52,530 nt of DNA from Clostridia bacterium. Lineage in GTDB: Bacteria > Bacillota > Clostridia > DUPQ01. Positions 41,933-50,374 of this stretch are shown piece by piece. Each line of letters starts with the position of its first letter. The first letter of the stretch is position 1. The notes under the pieces are model-generated. The model did not search any database. It worked only from the letters and a program-made list of their open reading frames with translations, and was not told the DNA's origin. The stretch is taken from positions 1 through 52,530 of the forward strand of contig JAFGQE010000018.1 of the NCBI GenBank assembly GCA_016935835.1, in the 5' to 3' direction. A program made the position numbers and the translations under genes.

Positions 41933-41980
41933 TGACCACTACGGTCAGTTGTGTTAATCTCTTGTTGACCGGGTCGGTCA
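41933..41980 (+). promoter_or_regulatory. two identical palindromic operators of the TetR regulator
   Basis: TGACC-N5-GGTCA occurs at 41933-41947 and again at 41966-41980, 33 bases apart (three helical turns), just before the tetR gene. The first overlaps a possible -35 TTGACC (41932-41937) with TTAATC 16 bases on. The arrangement fits autorepression with cooperative binding of two dimers, also controlling the exporter operon. Confidence 0.78.
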
Positions 41981-42002
41981 TAATATATCGGGTGGTTATG
42001 CT

Positions 42003-42623
42003 ATGGATGATGTCCTGAAAAATATGGATGCCGATAAGAAAGAGCGCATAATAAACAGCGCCCTTAAGGAATTCAGCGAACGCGGCTTTGCAAGGGCTTC
42101 CACAAACAACATCGTCAAGGATGCGGGGATTTCCAAAGGCCTCCTTTTTCACTATTTTGAAAATAAAAAGAATCTTTTGGAATATCTTGAAAATCACGTG
42201 ACCGGTGTGATTGTATCAGCGATACAAAACGAGCTCGACTGGGGGGAGACCGATTTTTTCAACAGGCTCAAGGATGTTTCAATTATAAAGGGCAGGCTAA
42301 CACTTCGCTATCCTTATATCTTTAAATTCTACACCGGAATATTGCATAACAAGACCCCTGACGAAATCATGGAGTACAGCAAGAGCTATTCCCCCGGCCT
42401 GATGGAAAAAATATACATACACAATATAGACTATTCGAAATTCAAGCCGGGCCTTGACATGCAGCGTGTAATGAAAATCATCAGCTGGGTAATTGAAAAA
42501 TACGGCATGGAGCTTTTGGATAAACTGATGAAAGACGGCGGAGAAATTGACTATACGGCTATTGATGAAGACTTCAAAAAATACCTTGATATATTACGGG
42601 TTGCTTTTTACGGCAAGGATTGA
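42003..42623 (+). CDS. TetR/AcrR-family transcriptional regulator
   Basis: A 206-residue repressor. The N-terminal helix-turn-helix reads 'IINSALKEFSERGFARAS', 'TNNIVKDAGISKGLLFHYF' and 'NKKNLLEYL', the textbook TetR DNA-binding domain. The C-terminal helical ligand domain has no recognisable relative. It is the first gene of an exporter operon and follows two identical palindromes, so it most likely represses itself and the ABC genes until a ligand, perhaps an exported compound, binds. Confidence 0.93.
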   Translation: MDDVLKNMDADKKERIINSALKEFSERGFARASTNNIVKDAGISKGLLFHYFENKKNLLEYLENHVTGVIVSAIQNELDWGETDFFNRLKDVSIIKGRLTLRYPYIFKFYTGILHNKTPDEIMEYSKSYSPGLMEKIYIHNIDYSKFKPGLDMQRVMKIISWVIEKYGMELLDKLMKDGGEIDYTAIDEDFKKYLDILRVAFYGKD

Positions 42624-42674
42624 ACCGGGTCCGCAGGCGGCGGATCGAGAACAAAATACGGAAGGAGCAGGCAA

Positions 42675-43529
42675 ATGATTAAGGTTAAGAATTTGTACCA
42701 TTCCTACAGCCGGGATGAAAGGTATGCGGTCAAGGACGTAAGTTTCGAAATTGAAAAGGGAGAGATCTTTGGTTTTCTAGGGCCCTCGGGCGCAGGAAAA
42801 TCAACAACACAAGGCATACTAAGCGGATTGCTTCGGCTTCAAAAGGGAGAGGTCACGGTTGCCGGTTACAATGTGAAGAAAATCTCAAACAAAATGTTCA
42901 ATCAGATCGGAATGTCCTTTGAGCAGTCCAATGTTTACAATAAGCTGACTGCACGCGAGAACCTTGCCTTCTATCGAAAGCTGTTTGATGTTGAAACCAG
43001 GGATCCCGACGAGCTTCTTGAGTTAGTCGGACTTGCCGACAAGGCGAAGGTCAAGGCCGGGGAGTTTTCCAAGGGAATGAAGCACCGCCTTACATTCGCA
43101 CGGTCAATGATCAATAATCCGTCAATATGGTTTCTTGACGAACCGACGACCGGCCTGGACCCTGCAATAGCCGCAACAATCAAGGACATAATCTGGGACC
43201 AGAAAAAGAGGGAAGTCACAACTTTTCTGACCACTCACAATATGTTCATAGCCGATGAGCTGTGCAACCGGGTTGCGTTCATAGTCGACGGTGAAGTCAG
43301 GCTGATTGATTCTCCAAGAAGCCTGAAGCTGCAATACGGGTCGAGATTCGTGGATATCGAATACATCGGCGGTAATGGCTTGGTAAAGGAATCCCTGTCA
43401 ACCGTCGACGACAAGGACCGGGCAAGGATAAAACATATAATAGACAATAACGAAATCCAGACCATGCACACAAAGGAAGCTACGCTTGAAGAGATCTTCA
43501 TTAAGGTAACCGGAAGGGGGCTGATCTGA
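42675..43529 (+). CDS. ABC transporter ATP-binding protein (drug/antibiotic exporter type)
   Basis: A 284-residue ATPase. Walker A is GPSGAGKST (36-44), Q-loop 'SFEQ', signature FSKGM (131-135), Walker B 'IWFLDEPTTGLDP' and switch His in 'FLTTHNM'. The FSKGMKHR signature is typical of ABC-2 export ATPases of the DrrA/CcmA-like group. It carries an extra C-terminal region of about 70 residues, as in that group. It starts about 50 bases after tetR and ends 1 base before the permease gene. Confidence 0.93.
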   Translation: MIKVKNLYHSYSRDERYAVKDVSFEIEKGEIFGFLGPSGAGKSTTQGILSGLLRLQKGEVTVAGYNVKKISNKMFNQIGMSFEQSNVYNKLTARENLAFYRKLFDVETRDPDELLELVGLADKAKVKAGEFSKGMKHRLTFARSMINNPSIWFLDEPTTGLDPAIAATIKDIIWDQKKREVTTFLTTHNMFIADELCNRVAFIVDGEVRLIDSPRSLKLQYGSRFVDIEYIGGNGLVKESLSTVDDKDRARIKHIIDNNEIQTMHTKEATLEEIFIKVTGRGLI

Positions 43530-43530
43530 C

Positions 43531-44640
43531 ATGAAGCTATGGTACAGTTTCCTCAAGGAGCTGCAGCTTTCATCCAAGGGTTTCTATTTCTATATAGAGA
43601 TACTAATGGCCCTTATAATGCTGGTTGTCGTTCTCTTTGTAATTCCCGAGAATTTCGATAAGCGGAGTACGGAATATATTTATGTCGGTCTTCCGAAACC
43701 CGCCTCGGAGGCCATGCTCGGGAAGCTTCTTGATTCCGATACAGATGGAATCGTCGAATCTGTAACAATAAAGGTTAAGGATGAGGAACTTTCCACGGAT
43801 TATTATGAATCGGACGAGAGCAAGGTATATCTTGCAAAAAGCGAAAGCGATTTGATTAAACTCGCAGACTCAAAGAAGCAGCCGGGAGTTGCCATAAGCC
43901 TCGATGAGGCAGGTTCCCTTCATTACAAATACTATCTTCAGGGCTATGAGTCACAGAAACTCAAGAACCTCTATATGGTTTCTGCCAGCAAGGACCTGGC
44001 TTCTCTTCAGGAAGGAATAAACGGTCAGGAAGTGCGTTCCATGTCCGGGGATTATGAGGTCCTCAGCGACAGAGCGAACACAATCCCTGCGCTACTCACG
44101 TTCAACGGAAGCTTCATGGGCATGTTCATCATTGCGGCCTATATTTTCCTCGACAAGAGCGCCGGAATCATCAAGGCTTACGCAGTGACCGCATCAACAG
44201 TATGGCAGTATCTGATGAGCAAGGTTCTTGTCATTACCCTCACAACAATCATTACCAGCTTGATTGTTGTAATACCGGCCCTAGGAGGAAAACCGGATTA
44301 TCCCCTGCTGTTGCTTTTCCTTGTTACGACAGGCTTTTTCGCATCAGCCCTTGGATTGCTTGTTTCAAGTTTCTTCAAGAGTCTGAACCAATCATTCAAT
44401 GCTATCTTTGTTCTTATAATTGCCATGATGCTGCCAAGCATAGCTTACTTCATACCCAGCTGGGAACCTTTTTGGATAAGGTTCATACCGTCCTACCCCA
44501 TTTTGCAAGGATTCAGGGAGATCATCCTTGACAACGGCGACGCTTCATATGTTCTGTTTGCATCACTTGGGTTTTTCGTTGCGGGATCGTTGCTGTTCAT
44601 TTGGTCGAATCACAGGCACAAGGGTTTGCTGACTGCTTGA
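43531..44640 (+). CDS. ABC-2 type permease, subunit 1
   Basis: A 369-residue permease. One N-terminal transmembrane helix (about 20-40) is followed by a large extracytoplasmic domain (about 45-190) and five to six C-terminal helices, the ABC-2 layout. 'FFASALGLLVSSFFKSLNQS' and 'MLPSIAYFIPSWEPFW' are typical late helices. It pairs with the next permease to form a heterodimeric channel. ATG at 43531 starts 1 base after the ATPase gene. Confidence 0.88.
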   Translation: MKLWYSFLKELQLSSKGFYFYIEILMALIMLVVVLFVIPENFDKRSTEYIYVGLPKPASEAMLGKLLDSDTDGIVESVTIKVKDEELSTDYYESDESKVYLAKSESDLIKLADSKKQPGVAISLDEAGSLHYKYYLQGYESQKLKNLYMVSASKDLASLQEGINGQEVRSMSGDYEVLSDRANTIPALLTFNGSFMGMFIIAAYIFLDKSAGIIKAYAVTASTVWQYLMSKVLVITLTTIITSLIVVIPALGGKPDYPLLLLFLVTTGFFASALGLLVSSFFKSLNQSFNAIFVLIIAMMLPSIAYFIPSWEPFWIRFIPSYPILQGFREIILDNGDASYVLFASLGFFVAGSLLFIWSNHRHKGLLTA

Positions 44641-44660
44641 TTCAGGGAGAGGAGAAAATT

Positions 44661-45668
44661 ATGTTAAAGAAAATCACAGCGGTTTTTCTTAGGGATCTAA
44701 AGGTCAATACCCGTGAAATGATTTCGATTTATATTCTCGTTGTCCCGGTATTGTTCGCAATTTTTATAAACTTGCTTACCCCGGGTATTAATGATACCAC
44801 CGTCAGGCTGGCGATGATAGACGGCGACAACCCGGCACAAGTGGAATACCTTGAAAACTTTGCAAATGTATCGTTGTTCAAAAATGCGGCGGATGTCGAG
44901 GAACGGGTTGGAAGAAGGGACAATTTCATAGGTATACTTCCCGAGGGCGACGGATATTATATTTTCAAACAGGGAAACGAACCTGAATACTTGATTGATT
45001 TTACTAAGTTGCTCAAGACATTGTTTGAAACAGGGGCAAGCCTCGGGGATTCGGCCGCGGAAATAGTCGAATTCGGAAGGGAAACACCTCCGCTTAAAAA
45101 AATGCTGGTCAATATCAGCATACTTTTTTCGTCGGTGCTCGGCGGTATGATGATAACGCTGAACGTCGTCGAGGAAAAGGCTGATAATACAATAAGCGCC
45201 ATGAATGTATCCCCCATCTCAAGGACTGGATTCATACTTGGAAAAAGCCTTATGGGCGTCACGATGCCTATTTACGGGTCACTTGCAATATTGCTCATAA
45301 CCGGTTACGGCGGTGTGAATGTCGCACAGATGCTGCTGCTGATTCTTTCCGCCGCAATTCTAAGCATGATGATCGGTTTCATAGAGGGACTCAACAATGA
45401 TGACATGATGACGGCGGCCGGCAGTTTCAAACTTGTGTTCATGCCCCTGGCCGGCGCTATCGCAGCAGCCGAGGCACTGTCCGAGAAGTGGCAGTGGGTC
45501 GCATGGTGGGTCCCGTACTATTGGGCCTATAAGGGAAATGACTCGGTTCTTTCGCAATCCTCGACGTGGGGTCAGATTCTTCTTTACACGGGGATAATCC
45601 TCGGTATGTGCGGGCTTGTTTATCTGATACTGGCGCCCAGGATAAGGGCGGGCCTTGAAAAAGGATAG
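44661..45668 (+). CDS. ABC-2 type permease, subunit 2
   Basis: A 335-residue permease with the same layout as its neighbour: N-terminal helix, extracytoplasmic domain ('DGDNPAQVEYLENF'), then C-terminal helices including 'NISILFSSVLGGMMITLNVV' and the cytoplasmic 'EKADNTISAMNVSPISRTGF' segment seen in ABC-2 exporters. GGGAGAGGAG precedes ATG 44661, which is 20 bases after the previous stop; the in-frame extension upstream lies inside the previous gene. The substrate of the exporter cannot be read from sequence. Confidence 0.88.
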   Translation: MLKKITAVFLRDLKVNTREMISIYILVVPVLFAIFINLLTPGINDTTVRLAMIDGDNPAQVEYLENFANVSLFKNAADVEERVGRRDNFIGILPEGDGYYIFKQGNEPEYLIDFTKLLKTLFETGASLGDSAAEIVEFGRETPPLKKMLVNISILFSSVLGGMMITLNVVEEKADNTISAMNVSPISRTGFILGKSLMGVTMPIYGSLAILLITGYGGVNVAQMLLLILSAAILSMMIGFIEGLNNDDMMTAAGSFKLVFMPLAGAIAAAEALSEKWQWVAWWVPYYWAYKGNDSVLSQSSTWGQILLYTGIILGMCGLVYLILAPRIRAGLEKG

Positions 45669-45713
45669 TAAGAATTGGCTTCGTGCCTTTTCAATAACGA
45701 AAGGAGTGCATTT

Positions 45714-45920
45714 ATGAACGGATGGGTTATTGGCGGAATACTCTGTATTCTGTACGCAGGAATAGTATCGTTCCTTGCCTACAAAAAATCACCCGGGCTG
45801 ATTAAAATCGTTAAGATGAAGATGGGCAGGAAAATGACGGACAAAGGCGCCATTACAACATGCTATGTCATGTCGGGCATTGTCTTAATCGCCGGAATAA
45901 TCTTTTTCATCATCTCCTGA
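45714..45920 (+). CDS. small two-helix membrane protein at the end of the exporter operon
   Basis: A 68-residue protein with two predicted transmembrane helices (about 4-22 and 48-67) joined by a strongly basic loop ('KIVKMKMGRKM'). AAAGGAG lies 7-8 bases before ATG 45714. It follows the second permease by 45 bases and precedes the operon terminator, so it may be an accessory subunit of the exporter. No family recognised. Confidence 0.7.
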   Translation: MNGWVIGGILCILYAGIVSFLAYKKSPGLIKIVKMKMGRKMTDKGAITTCYVMSGIVLIAGIIFFIIS

Positions 45921-45935
45921 CGGGAAATCAGGCTG

Positions 45936-45973
45936 AATATCAAACAGTTGCCCAAGGCAACTGTTTGATATTT
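45936..45973 (+). terminator. long hairpin terminator of the exporter operon
   Basis: A perfect 17-bp stem (45936-45952 with 45956-45972) and a 3-base loop CAA. The T-rich end TTTCT follows. Because the stem is self-complementary it may stop transcription from both sides. Confidence 0.8.
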
Positions 45974-46044
45974 CTGGGCTTTCACTGTATGAACCTCGGA
46001 TCCGTTGGTTTTTATCTTAAAACCAAGGGTATATACTTTGCTTG

Positions 46045-46053
46045 TGATATAAT
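46045..46053 (+). promoter_or_regulatory. extended -10 promoter of xpaC-telA
   Basis: TG-A-TATAAT lies 27 bases before the xpaC ATG with GGGAGG between. No good -35. An 8-bp hairpin (46005-46012 with 46019-46026) lies immediately upstream. Confidence 0.55.
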
Positions 46054-46080
46054 TGAATCAGCTTTTAACGGGAGGTTGGC

Positions 46081-46755
46081 ATGAAAACCAGCAAGGCCGG
46101 TTGCTCCGTAGGATTCCTTGTCGCCGCTGCAATTTTTATAATAATCCTTTTTGCATTTAAAAATCTCATATGGTGGATGCTTGGCATACTGATTGTCTTC
46201 ACCATATCCGCATCCATAATGCTTGTTGCATACAATTCCAAACAGAAGAAAATGAAAAAGCGCTTTGTAACGGAAGGTGTTACGGAAGGCGACATAGACA
46301 GGTTTATTTCAGAGAGCAATCTGCGGCTTCAGTCAATCCGGAGGAATTATTATAAACTCAGGGACGACGGCATGAGAAACGAACTCGACCTGATTTCAGA
46401 CCGCTGCAAGCAGATTTCTAAAATAATCAAGGATGATCCCGCAGATTTCAAGGCAGGACGCCGTTTCATAAATCTGCTTCTGACCTCCCTGGAACGAATA
46501 ACACAAAATTCGGTCCGTATATTTGAATCTTCCGGAACCGGGATTCCTGATTCCAACGCCATTGCAAACGCTTCCGAATCCCTTGCCTTGCTGAGGGTTT
46601 CGGCTGAAAATCAAATAAATAAATTCAATCAGAATAATATACTTGAGATTGATGTTGAGCTCGAGGTGCTGAAGAAGACCCTTGCGGCGCGCGGGCTGTT
46701 GGATGATAAAATAAATAATGCTGTGGACAAAGAGCAAGAAGGAGAACCAAAATGA
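46081..46755 (+). CDS. xpaC: XpaC-like protein
   Basis: A 224-residue protein with two adjacent transmembrane helices (about 11-26 and 29-50) and a helical cytoplasmic domain. The helical domain ('FISESNLRLQSIRRNYYKLRD', 'ERITQNSVRIF') and the position directly upstream of telA match the XpaC (5-bromo-4-chloroindolyl phosphate hydrolysis protein) family, whose real function is unclear. GGGAGG precedes the ATG. The stop overlaps the telA start. Confidence 0.78.
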   Translation: MKTSKAGCSVGFLVAAAIFIIILFAFKNLIWWMLGILIVFTISASIMLVAYNSKQKKMKKRFVTEGVTEGDIDRFISESNLRLQSIRRNYYKLRDDGMRNELDLISDRCKQISKIIKDDPADFKAGRRFINLLLTSLERITQNSVRIFESSGTGIPDSNAIANASESLALLRVSAENQINKFNQNNILEIDVELEVLKKTLAARGLLDDKINNAVDKEQEGEPK

Positions 46756-47828
46756 ATGATAAAAAGGAACTGCAGGTTTTGAAAAATGAAGTCGACCTGA
46801 CCGCTTTCTCGCCCGAGGACATGAAAAGGGCAGAGGAAATAGCGGCTTTAGTCAACATCCATGATTCACAGGCCATCATAGAATACGGCGTAGGGGCGCA
46901 GTCCGACATCGCAGATTTTTCTGATACCGTACTCGAACAGGTCAGGAGCAAGGACAGCGGCTTCGCGGGAGAGGCCTTGAATAATCTTATGGTCAATGTC
47001 AAGGAGATTGACGTTGACAGCCTTACCGGGGCATCTTCCACCGGTTTATTCCGCAACTTGTCAAGAAGGGTCAAGAAATTCATGGGCCGGTACAACAAGC
47101 TCTCCGTTCAAATCGACTCCATTGTGGAAAAACTGGAAAGCACACGTGATTCCCTTTTCCGGGATGTGGAATTGCTGGATCAGCTTTACGGCAAGAATTA
47201 CGATTATCTGAAGGAACTCGATATCTACATAGCCGCGGGCGATATGAAGATCCGTGAACTTAGGGATACCACGCTGCCGGCGTTGCGGGAAACCGCAGCC
47301 GCCGCCAACAACTCCGTCAAGGCCCAGGAACTCCGCGACATGGAATCCCTGGTCGACAGGTTCGAGAAGAGGGTCCACGACCTGAAGCTGTCCAGAATGG
47401 TCGCAATCCAGGCAATGCCTCAGATCAGGCTCGTGCAGAACAACGACCAGGTGCTTGTTGAAAGGATACAGTCCTCCATTCTCAACACGATTCCCCTTTG
47501 GAAGAGTCAGATTGTCATCGCCATAACGCTGTTTAGACAAAGGTCGGCTTTGAAAGTGCAAAAGGAAGTAACCGATACCACGAATGAGCTTCTTCTTAAA
47601 AATTCTGAAATGCTTAAAACCGGTACCATTGAAACATCAAAAGAAGCCGAAAGGGGCATTGTTGAAATCGAAACCCTGCGCCAGGTTAATTCGGATCTCA
47701 TAGAAACCATAACGGAAAGCCTTAGGATTCAGCAGGAGGGCCGTGTTGCCAGGGCAAATGCCGAAAAGGAACTGAATGTTCTTGAGGGAGAATTAAAGCA
47801 AAAGCTTATGGAGGCAAAAAAGCAATAA
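46752..47828 (+). CDS. telA: TelA/KlaA-like toxic anion resistance protein
   Basis: A 358-residue, almost entirely helical protein of the TelA family, linked to tellurite and cell-envelope antimicrobial resistance. Recognisable parts are 'QAIIEYGVGAQSDIADFSD', 'VRSKDSGFAGEALNNLMVNV', 'KKFMGRYNKLSVQIDSIV', 'LYGKNYDYLKELDIYIAAGD' and 'MPQIRLVQNNDQVLVERIQS'. The order and length match the family. It overlaps xpaC by 4 bases and is followed by a strong hairpin. Confidence 0.93.
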   Translation: MNDKKELQVLKNEVDLTAFSPEDMKRAEEIAALVNIHDSQAIIEYGVGAQSDIADFSDTVLEQVRSKDSGFAGEALNNLMVNVKEIDVDSLTGASSTGLFRNLSRRVKKFMGRYNKLSVQIDSIVEKLESTRDSLFRDVELLDQLYGKNYDYLKELDIYIAAGDMKIRELRDTTLPALRETAAAANNSVKAQELRDMESLVDRFEKRVHDLKLSRMVAIQAMPQIRLVQNNDQVLVERIQSSILNTIPLWKSQIVIAITLFRQRSALKVQKEVTDTTNELLLKNSEMLKTGTIETSKEAERGIVEIETLRQVNSDLIETITESLRIQQEGRVARANAEKELNVLEGELKQKLMEAKKQ

Positions 47829-47876
47829 TTTCCTGTTTTGCATGGTTTTTTTGTAAAAGCCGCTGATTTTTACTGA

Positions 47877-47911
47877 TTAACGCCGGACATTCGCATGATG
47901 CCCGGCGTTAA
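47877..47911 (+). terminator. hairpin terminator after telA
   Basis: TTAACGCCGG (47877-47886) pairs perfectly with CCGGCGTTAA (47902-47911). The loop can itself pair CAT/ATG. AATATAGTTTT follows, a modest T-tract. Confidence 0.75.
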
Positions 47912-47998
47912 ATATAGTTTTATATTCCTTGAATGCAATAATCTTACGCCTTCACCGTCTTAAGCATGAGACGTTAAAAAAGCGAAAGGACGGCCGGA

Positions 47999-48505
47999 TT
48001 GAGCAATTTAATAGGAGATTTCATCTCGGAAAATTTCAATAAACTCAAAAGACACCTGCAGTACTCTTTTGAGGAGCTCAGTGAAGCTGAGGCCGAAGAC
48101 ATCATACAGCAAACCATACTGAAAATCCTGGGAAGCGGCAGAAGCAACAGCATAGAGTATCTTTCTTCATACTTCTACAAAGCCATTTCCAACGGTGCGA
48201 CGGATTACTTTAGAAAAAACAAAAGGATTGTGCCGCTGGATAGCGTTGACACCGGGAATGTCAGGAATGCCGAGGACGATATCCTTAACCTTGAACTTGG
48301 AAGCCAAATAAGGTGCGCCCTTGAACAGCTGGATGAAAAATCAAGGCTTATCTTTATCGAAACCGAGATTAACGGCAGGAGCTACATGGAAATTTCACAA
48401 GAGACCGGCGAACCGGTTGGAACCTTGCTTTCAAGAAAAAGCCGTGCAGTCTCAAGACTCAGGAAATTATTGGTAAATTATGTTAAAGACGGAGGTATAT
48501 CATGA
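47999..48505 (+). CDS. small sigma-70 family (ECF-like) RNA polymerase sigma factor
   Basis: A 168-residue sigma factor with only regions 2 and 4. Region 2 includes 'EAEDIIQQTILKILGSG' and 'SNGATDYFRKNKR'. Region 4 has 'CALEQLDEKSRLIFIETEIN', 'SYMEISQETGEPVGTLLSRK' and 'AVSRLRKLL', a standard helix-turn-helix. The TTG start at 47999 has AAAGGA about 9 bases upstream. It overlaps the following membrane protein gene by 4 bases, the usual arrangement of ECF sigma factors with a membrane regulator. Confidence 0.9.
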   Translation: MSNLIGDFISENFNKLKRHLQYSFEELSEAEAEDIIQQTILKILGSGRSNSIEYLSSYFYKAISNGATDYFRKNKRIVPLDSVDTGNVRNAEDDILNLELGSQIRCALEQLDEKSRLIFIETEINGRSYMEISQETGEPVGTLLSRKSRAVSRLRKLLVNYVKDGGIS

Positions 48506-48975
48506 CAAACAGTTGCAGTAATTTTTTCAGCAAAAGAAAACCGCTGAAAATAGTGGGAATGGTTATTGGAGGCATCATTGTAGCCGCTCTGCTGGCTTTA
48601 CTTCTCGGCTGGATTATTATGCTTCTTTGGAATTGGCTGATGCCGGCGTTGTTCGGACTCGGAACAATTACTTATTGGCAGGGATTCGGCATATTCTTTC
48701 TTTCCAAGCTGATCTTTGGCTTCTCCGGGGGGCATACCGAAAGCAGCCATAAGGAAAAAAAGAAGAGCGAGACAATTAGAGGTGAAGTCGGGAAGGGAAT
48801 CAGGGAAGAGTTCAAAAAGGAATTCAGGAAAGCCTATGAAGAAGACCGCGCTTTCAATGATTCCTATGAAGGCAAATATGAAGAGTGGTGGGAAAGTGAA
48901 GGCAAGGCGAAGTTTGACGAATATATAAAGAAGGATGACGGGTGTGAAGAAACGGACAAAATTCATAAGGAATAA
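48502..48975 (+). CDS. membrane protein paired with the ECF sigma factor (putative anti-sigma/regulator)
   Basis: A 157-residue protein with two transmembrane helices (about 16-46 and 58-73) and a highly charged, coiled-coil cytoplasmic tail ('REEFKKEFRKAYEED', 'YEGKYEEWWESEGKAKFDEY'). The segment 'WNWLMPALFGL...ITYWQGFGIFFLSKLIFG' is typical of small proteins linked to ECF sigma factors. Its N-terminus carries two cysteines. The 4-base overlap with the sigma gene suggests functional pairing, but no classical zinc anti-sigma motif (HxxxCxxC) is present, so an anti-sigma role is inferred only from context. Confidence 0.72.
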   Translation: MTNSCSNFFSKRKPLKIVGMVIGGIIVAALLALLLGWIIMLLWNWLMPALFGLGTITYWQGFGIFFLSKLIFGFSGGHTESSHKEKKKSETIRGEVGKGIREEFKKEFRKAYEEDRAFNDSYEGKYEEWWESEGKAKFDEYIKKDDGCEETDKIHKE

Positions 48976-49014
48976 TATGCCGCTCATGCAAATTTGCATT
49001 TTCAGCATATATTG

Positions 49015-49041
49015 ACCGGAGGTTATCCCTCCGGTTTTTTT
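49015..49041 (+). terminator. rho-independent terminator of the sigma factor operon
   Basis: ACCGGAGG (49015-49022) and CCTCCGGT (49028-49035) form an 8-bp stem with a 5-base loop, followed by TTTTTTT. Confidence 0.93.
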
Positions 49042-49073
49042 ATTCAGTTCAATATAATTGTTGCTTCCGTCAT

Positions 49074-49175
49074 GGGCTTTCTTAACAACTTGAAAACGGC
49101 TGGAAATCCGACGCTCCCTATTTAGGGCTTGCTGAATAGCTTGAAAAAGCCTTGTTATTCAGCTCTCCCTATTTA
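49074..49175. repeat. diverged 51-bp tandem repeat, two copies
   Basis: Copies at 49074-49124 and 49125-49175 are equal in length and identical at 38 of 51 positions; both begin GGGCTT and end CTCCCTATTTA. The second copy also contains an inverted repeat GCTGAATA...TATTCAGC with an inner GCTT/AAGC pair, able to form a hairpin. It overlaps the last codon and stop of the minus-strand M20 gene. It may be a remnant of a small mobile element, or the M20 gene's terminator. Confidence 0.7.
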
Positions 49176-50374
49176 TGCATTTTCAACCACTCGAGCGCTG
49201 AATTTGCATAAACCGCCGCTCCGGCGGGAAGAGTATTCTCGTCAAACAATACCCTCGGATGGTGCTGTGGGAAAACCTCTCCGTTTTTTTCAACTGAAGC
49301 CGCCATTATAATCATAAGCGAAGGCACTCTTTCGCTGAGGAAGGCAAAATCCTCGGATCCGCTCATTACCTGGGTTTTGCCAGTAGCCGCCGCCATATCC
49401 AGCACGGCCTGCGGACCAAGCATTTCAGCTGTGTATTTATATACGCTTTCAGTTAATTCCCTGTCATTGACAACGGATGGACAGGCGTTTGACAGCTCGA
49501 CTTCAACCTCGCACCTGAATGTTGTTCCAATGCCTTTGGATATTTCGACAACCCTTTTTTTTATAAATTCCCTGATGTCATTGTCAAATGTTCTTATGGT
49601 GCCTCTTAGAAAGGCAGTGTCGGGTATAATGTTGCCCGTGGTTCCGCCATGAATTTCCCCGACCGTTACAACCGCTGTAGCCGCCGGATCTATTTCCCTT
49701 GAATTTATTTCCCCGAGTGCAATGTGAATATGAGCCGCAGTATTCACCGGGTCAATCGTTGTGTTCGGCATTGCCCCATGCCCGCCTTTTCCTTTTATAT
49801 TGATTAAAAACCAATCTGATGCTGCGCTCACGGCACCGGCGCCGTAGAAAACAACCGTTCCGCTTGCTATGGGCAGTCCTGAAAACACATGGATCATCAT
49901 GGCGGCATCGACTGTCGGTTTTTCCAGGATTCCCGCCTCAATCATCATTTTTGCACCCGCAAGGGTTTCCTCTGCCGGCTGGAACATGAGCTTTACGGTT
50001 CCTTCGATTTCATCTTCATGTGTTTTCAGGAGTCTTGCCGCCCCAAGCATCATCGCCGTATGGAGGTCATGCCCGCAAGCATGCATGTTTCCGGTCCCGG
50101 AGCTAAAATCAAGCCCGGTTTGCTCTTCTACCGGAAGCGCATCCATGTCCCCTCTTATAAGAAAAGTCTTTCCAGGTTTTTTACCTCCTGCGACCGCCAG
50201 TATGCCGGACTTGCAAATTTCAATGGGCTCATATCCCATGGCCTTCAGGCAAGAGGAAACGTATGCCGTCGTCGTTTCAAGGTTCGTATGTGTTTCCGCG
50301 TTTTTATGAATGTATCTTCTCCACTCAACAAGTTCCGGTTTGAAACCTTTTGCTTCTTCGAATAAATTTTTCAT
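49169..50374 (-). CDS. M20-family metal-dependent amidohydrolase (hippurate hydrolase/IAA-amino-acid hydrolase type)
   Basis: A 401-residue peptidase M20D-type hydrolase with two metals. The main motif 'MHACGHDLHTAMMLGAARLL' holds Cys100, His102, Asp103 and His105. 'MFQPAEETLAGAKMMIE' and 'SGSEDFAFLSERVPSLMIIM' are the other family blocks. The upstream HxNPExxxxE motif appears as 'HKNAETHTNLET', so Pro is replaced by Ala. ATG 50374 with AAGGGG upstream is preferred over a longer frame to 50437. Such enzymes cleave N-acyl amino acids; the substrate is unknown. The 3' end overlaps the 51-bp repeat. Confidence 0.92.
   Translation of the reverse strand: MKNLFEEAKGFKPELVEWRRYIHKNAETHTNLETTTAYVSSCLKAMGYEPIEICKSGILAVAGGKKPGKTFLIRGDMDALPVEEQTGLDFSSGTGNMHACGHDLHTAMMLGAARLLKTHEDEIEGTVKLMFQPAEETLAGAKMMIEAGILEKPTVDAAMMIHVFSGLPIASGTVVFYGAGAVSAASDWFLINIKGKGGHGAMPNTTIDPVNTAAHIHIALGEINSREIDPAATAVVTVGEIHGGTTGNIIPDTAFLRGTIRTFDNDIREFIKKRVVEISKGIGTTFRCEVEVELSNACPSVVNDRELTESVYKYTAEMLGPQAVLDMAAATGKTQVMSGSEDFAFLSERVPSLMIIMAASVEKNGEVFPQHHPRVLFDENTLPAGAAVYANSALEWLKMHK

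Noticed and set aside
46752-47828. TelA as a sign of a plasmid or prophage
   Set aside because: xpaC-telA is a normal chromosomal pair in Firmicutes, and no replication, integrase or phage structural gene is nearby.
49074-49175. Possible CRISPR or complete insertion sequence
   Set aside because: Only two diverged adjacent copies, no spacer, no transposase and no clear terminal inverted repeats at the outer ends.
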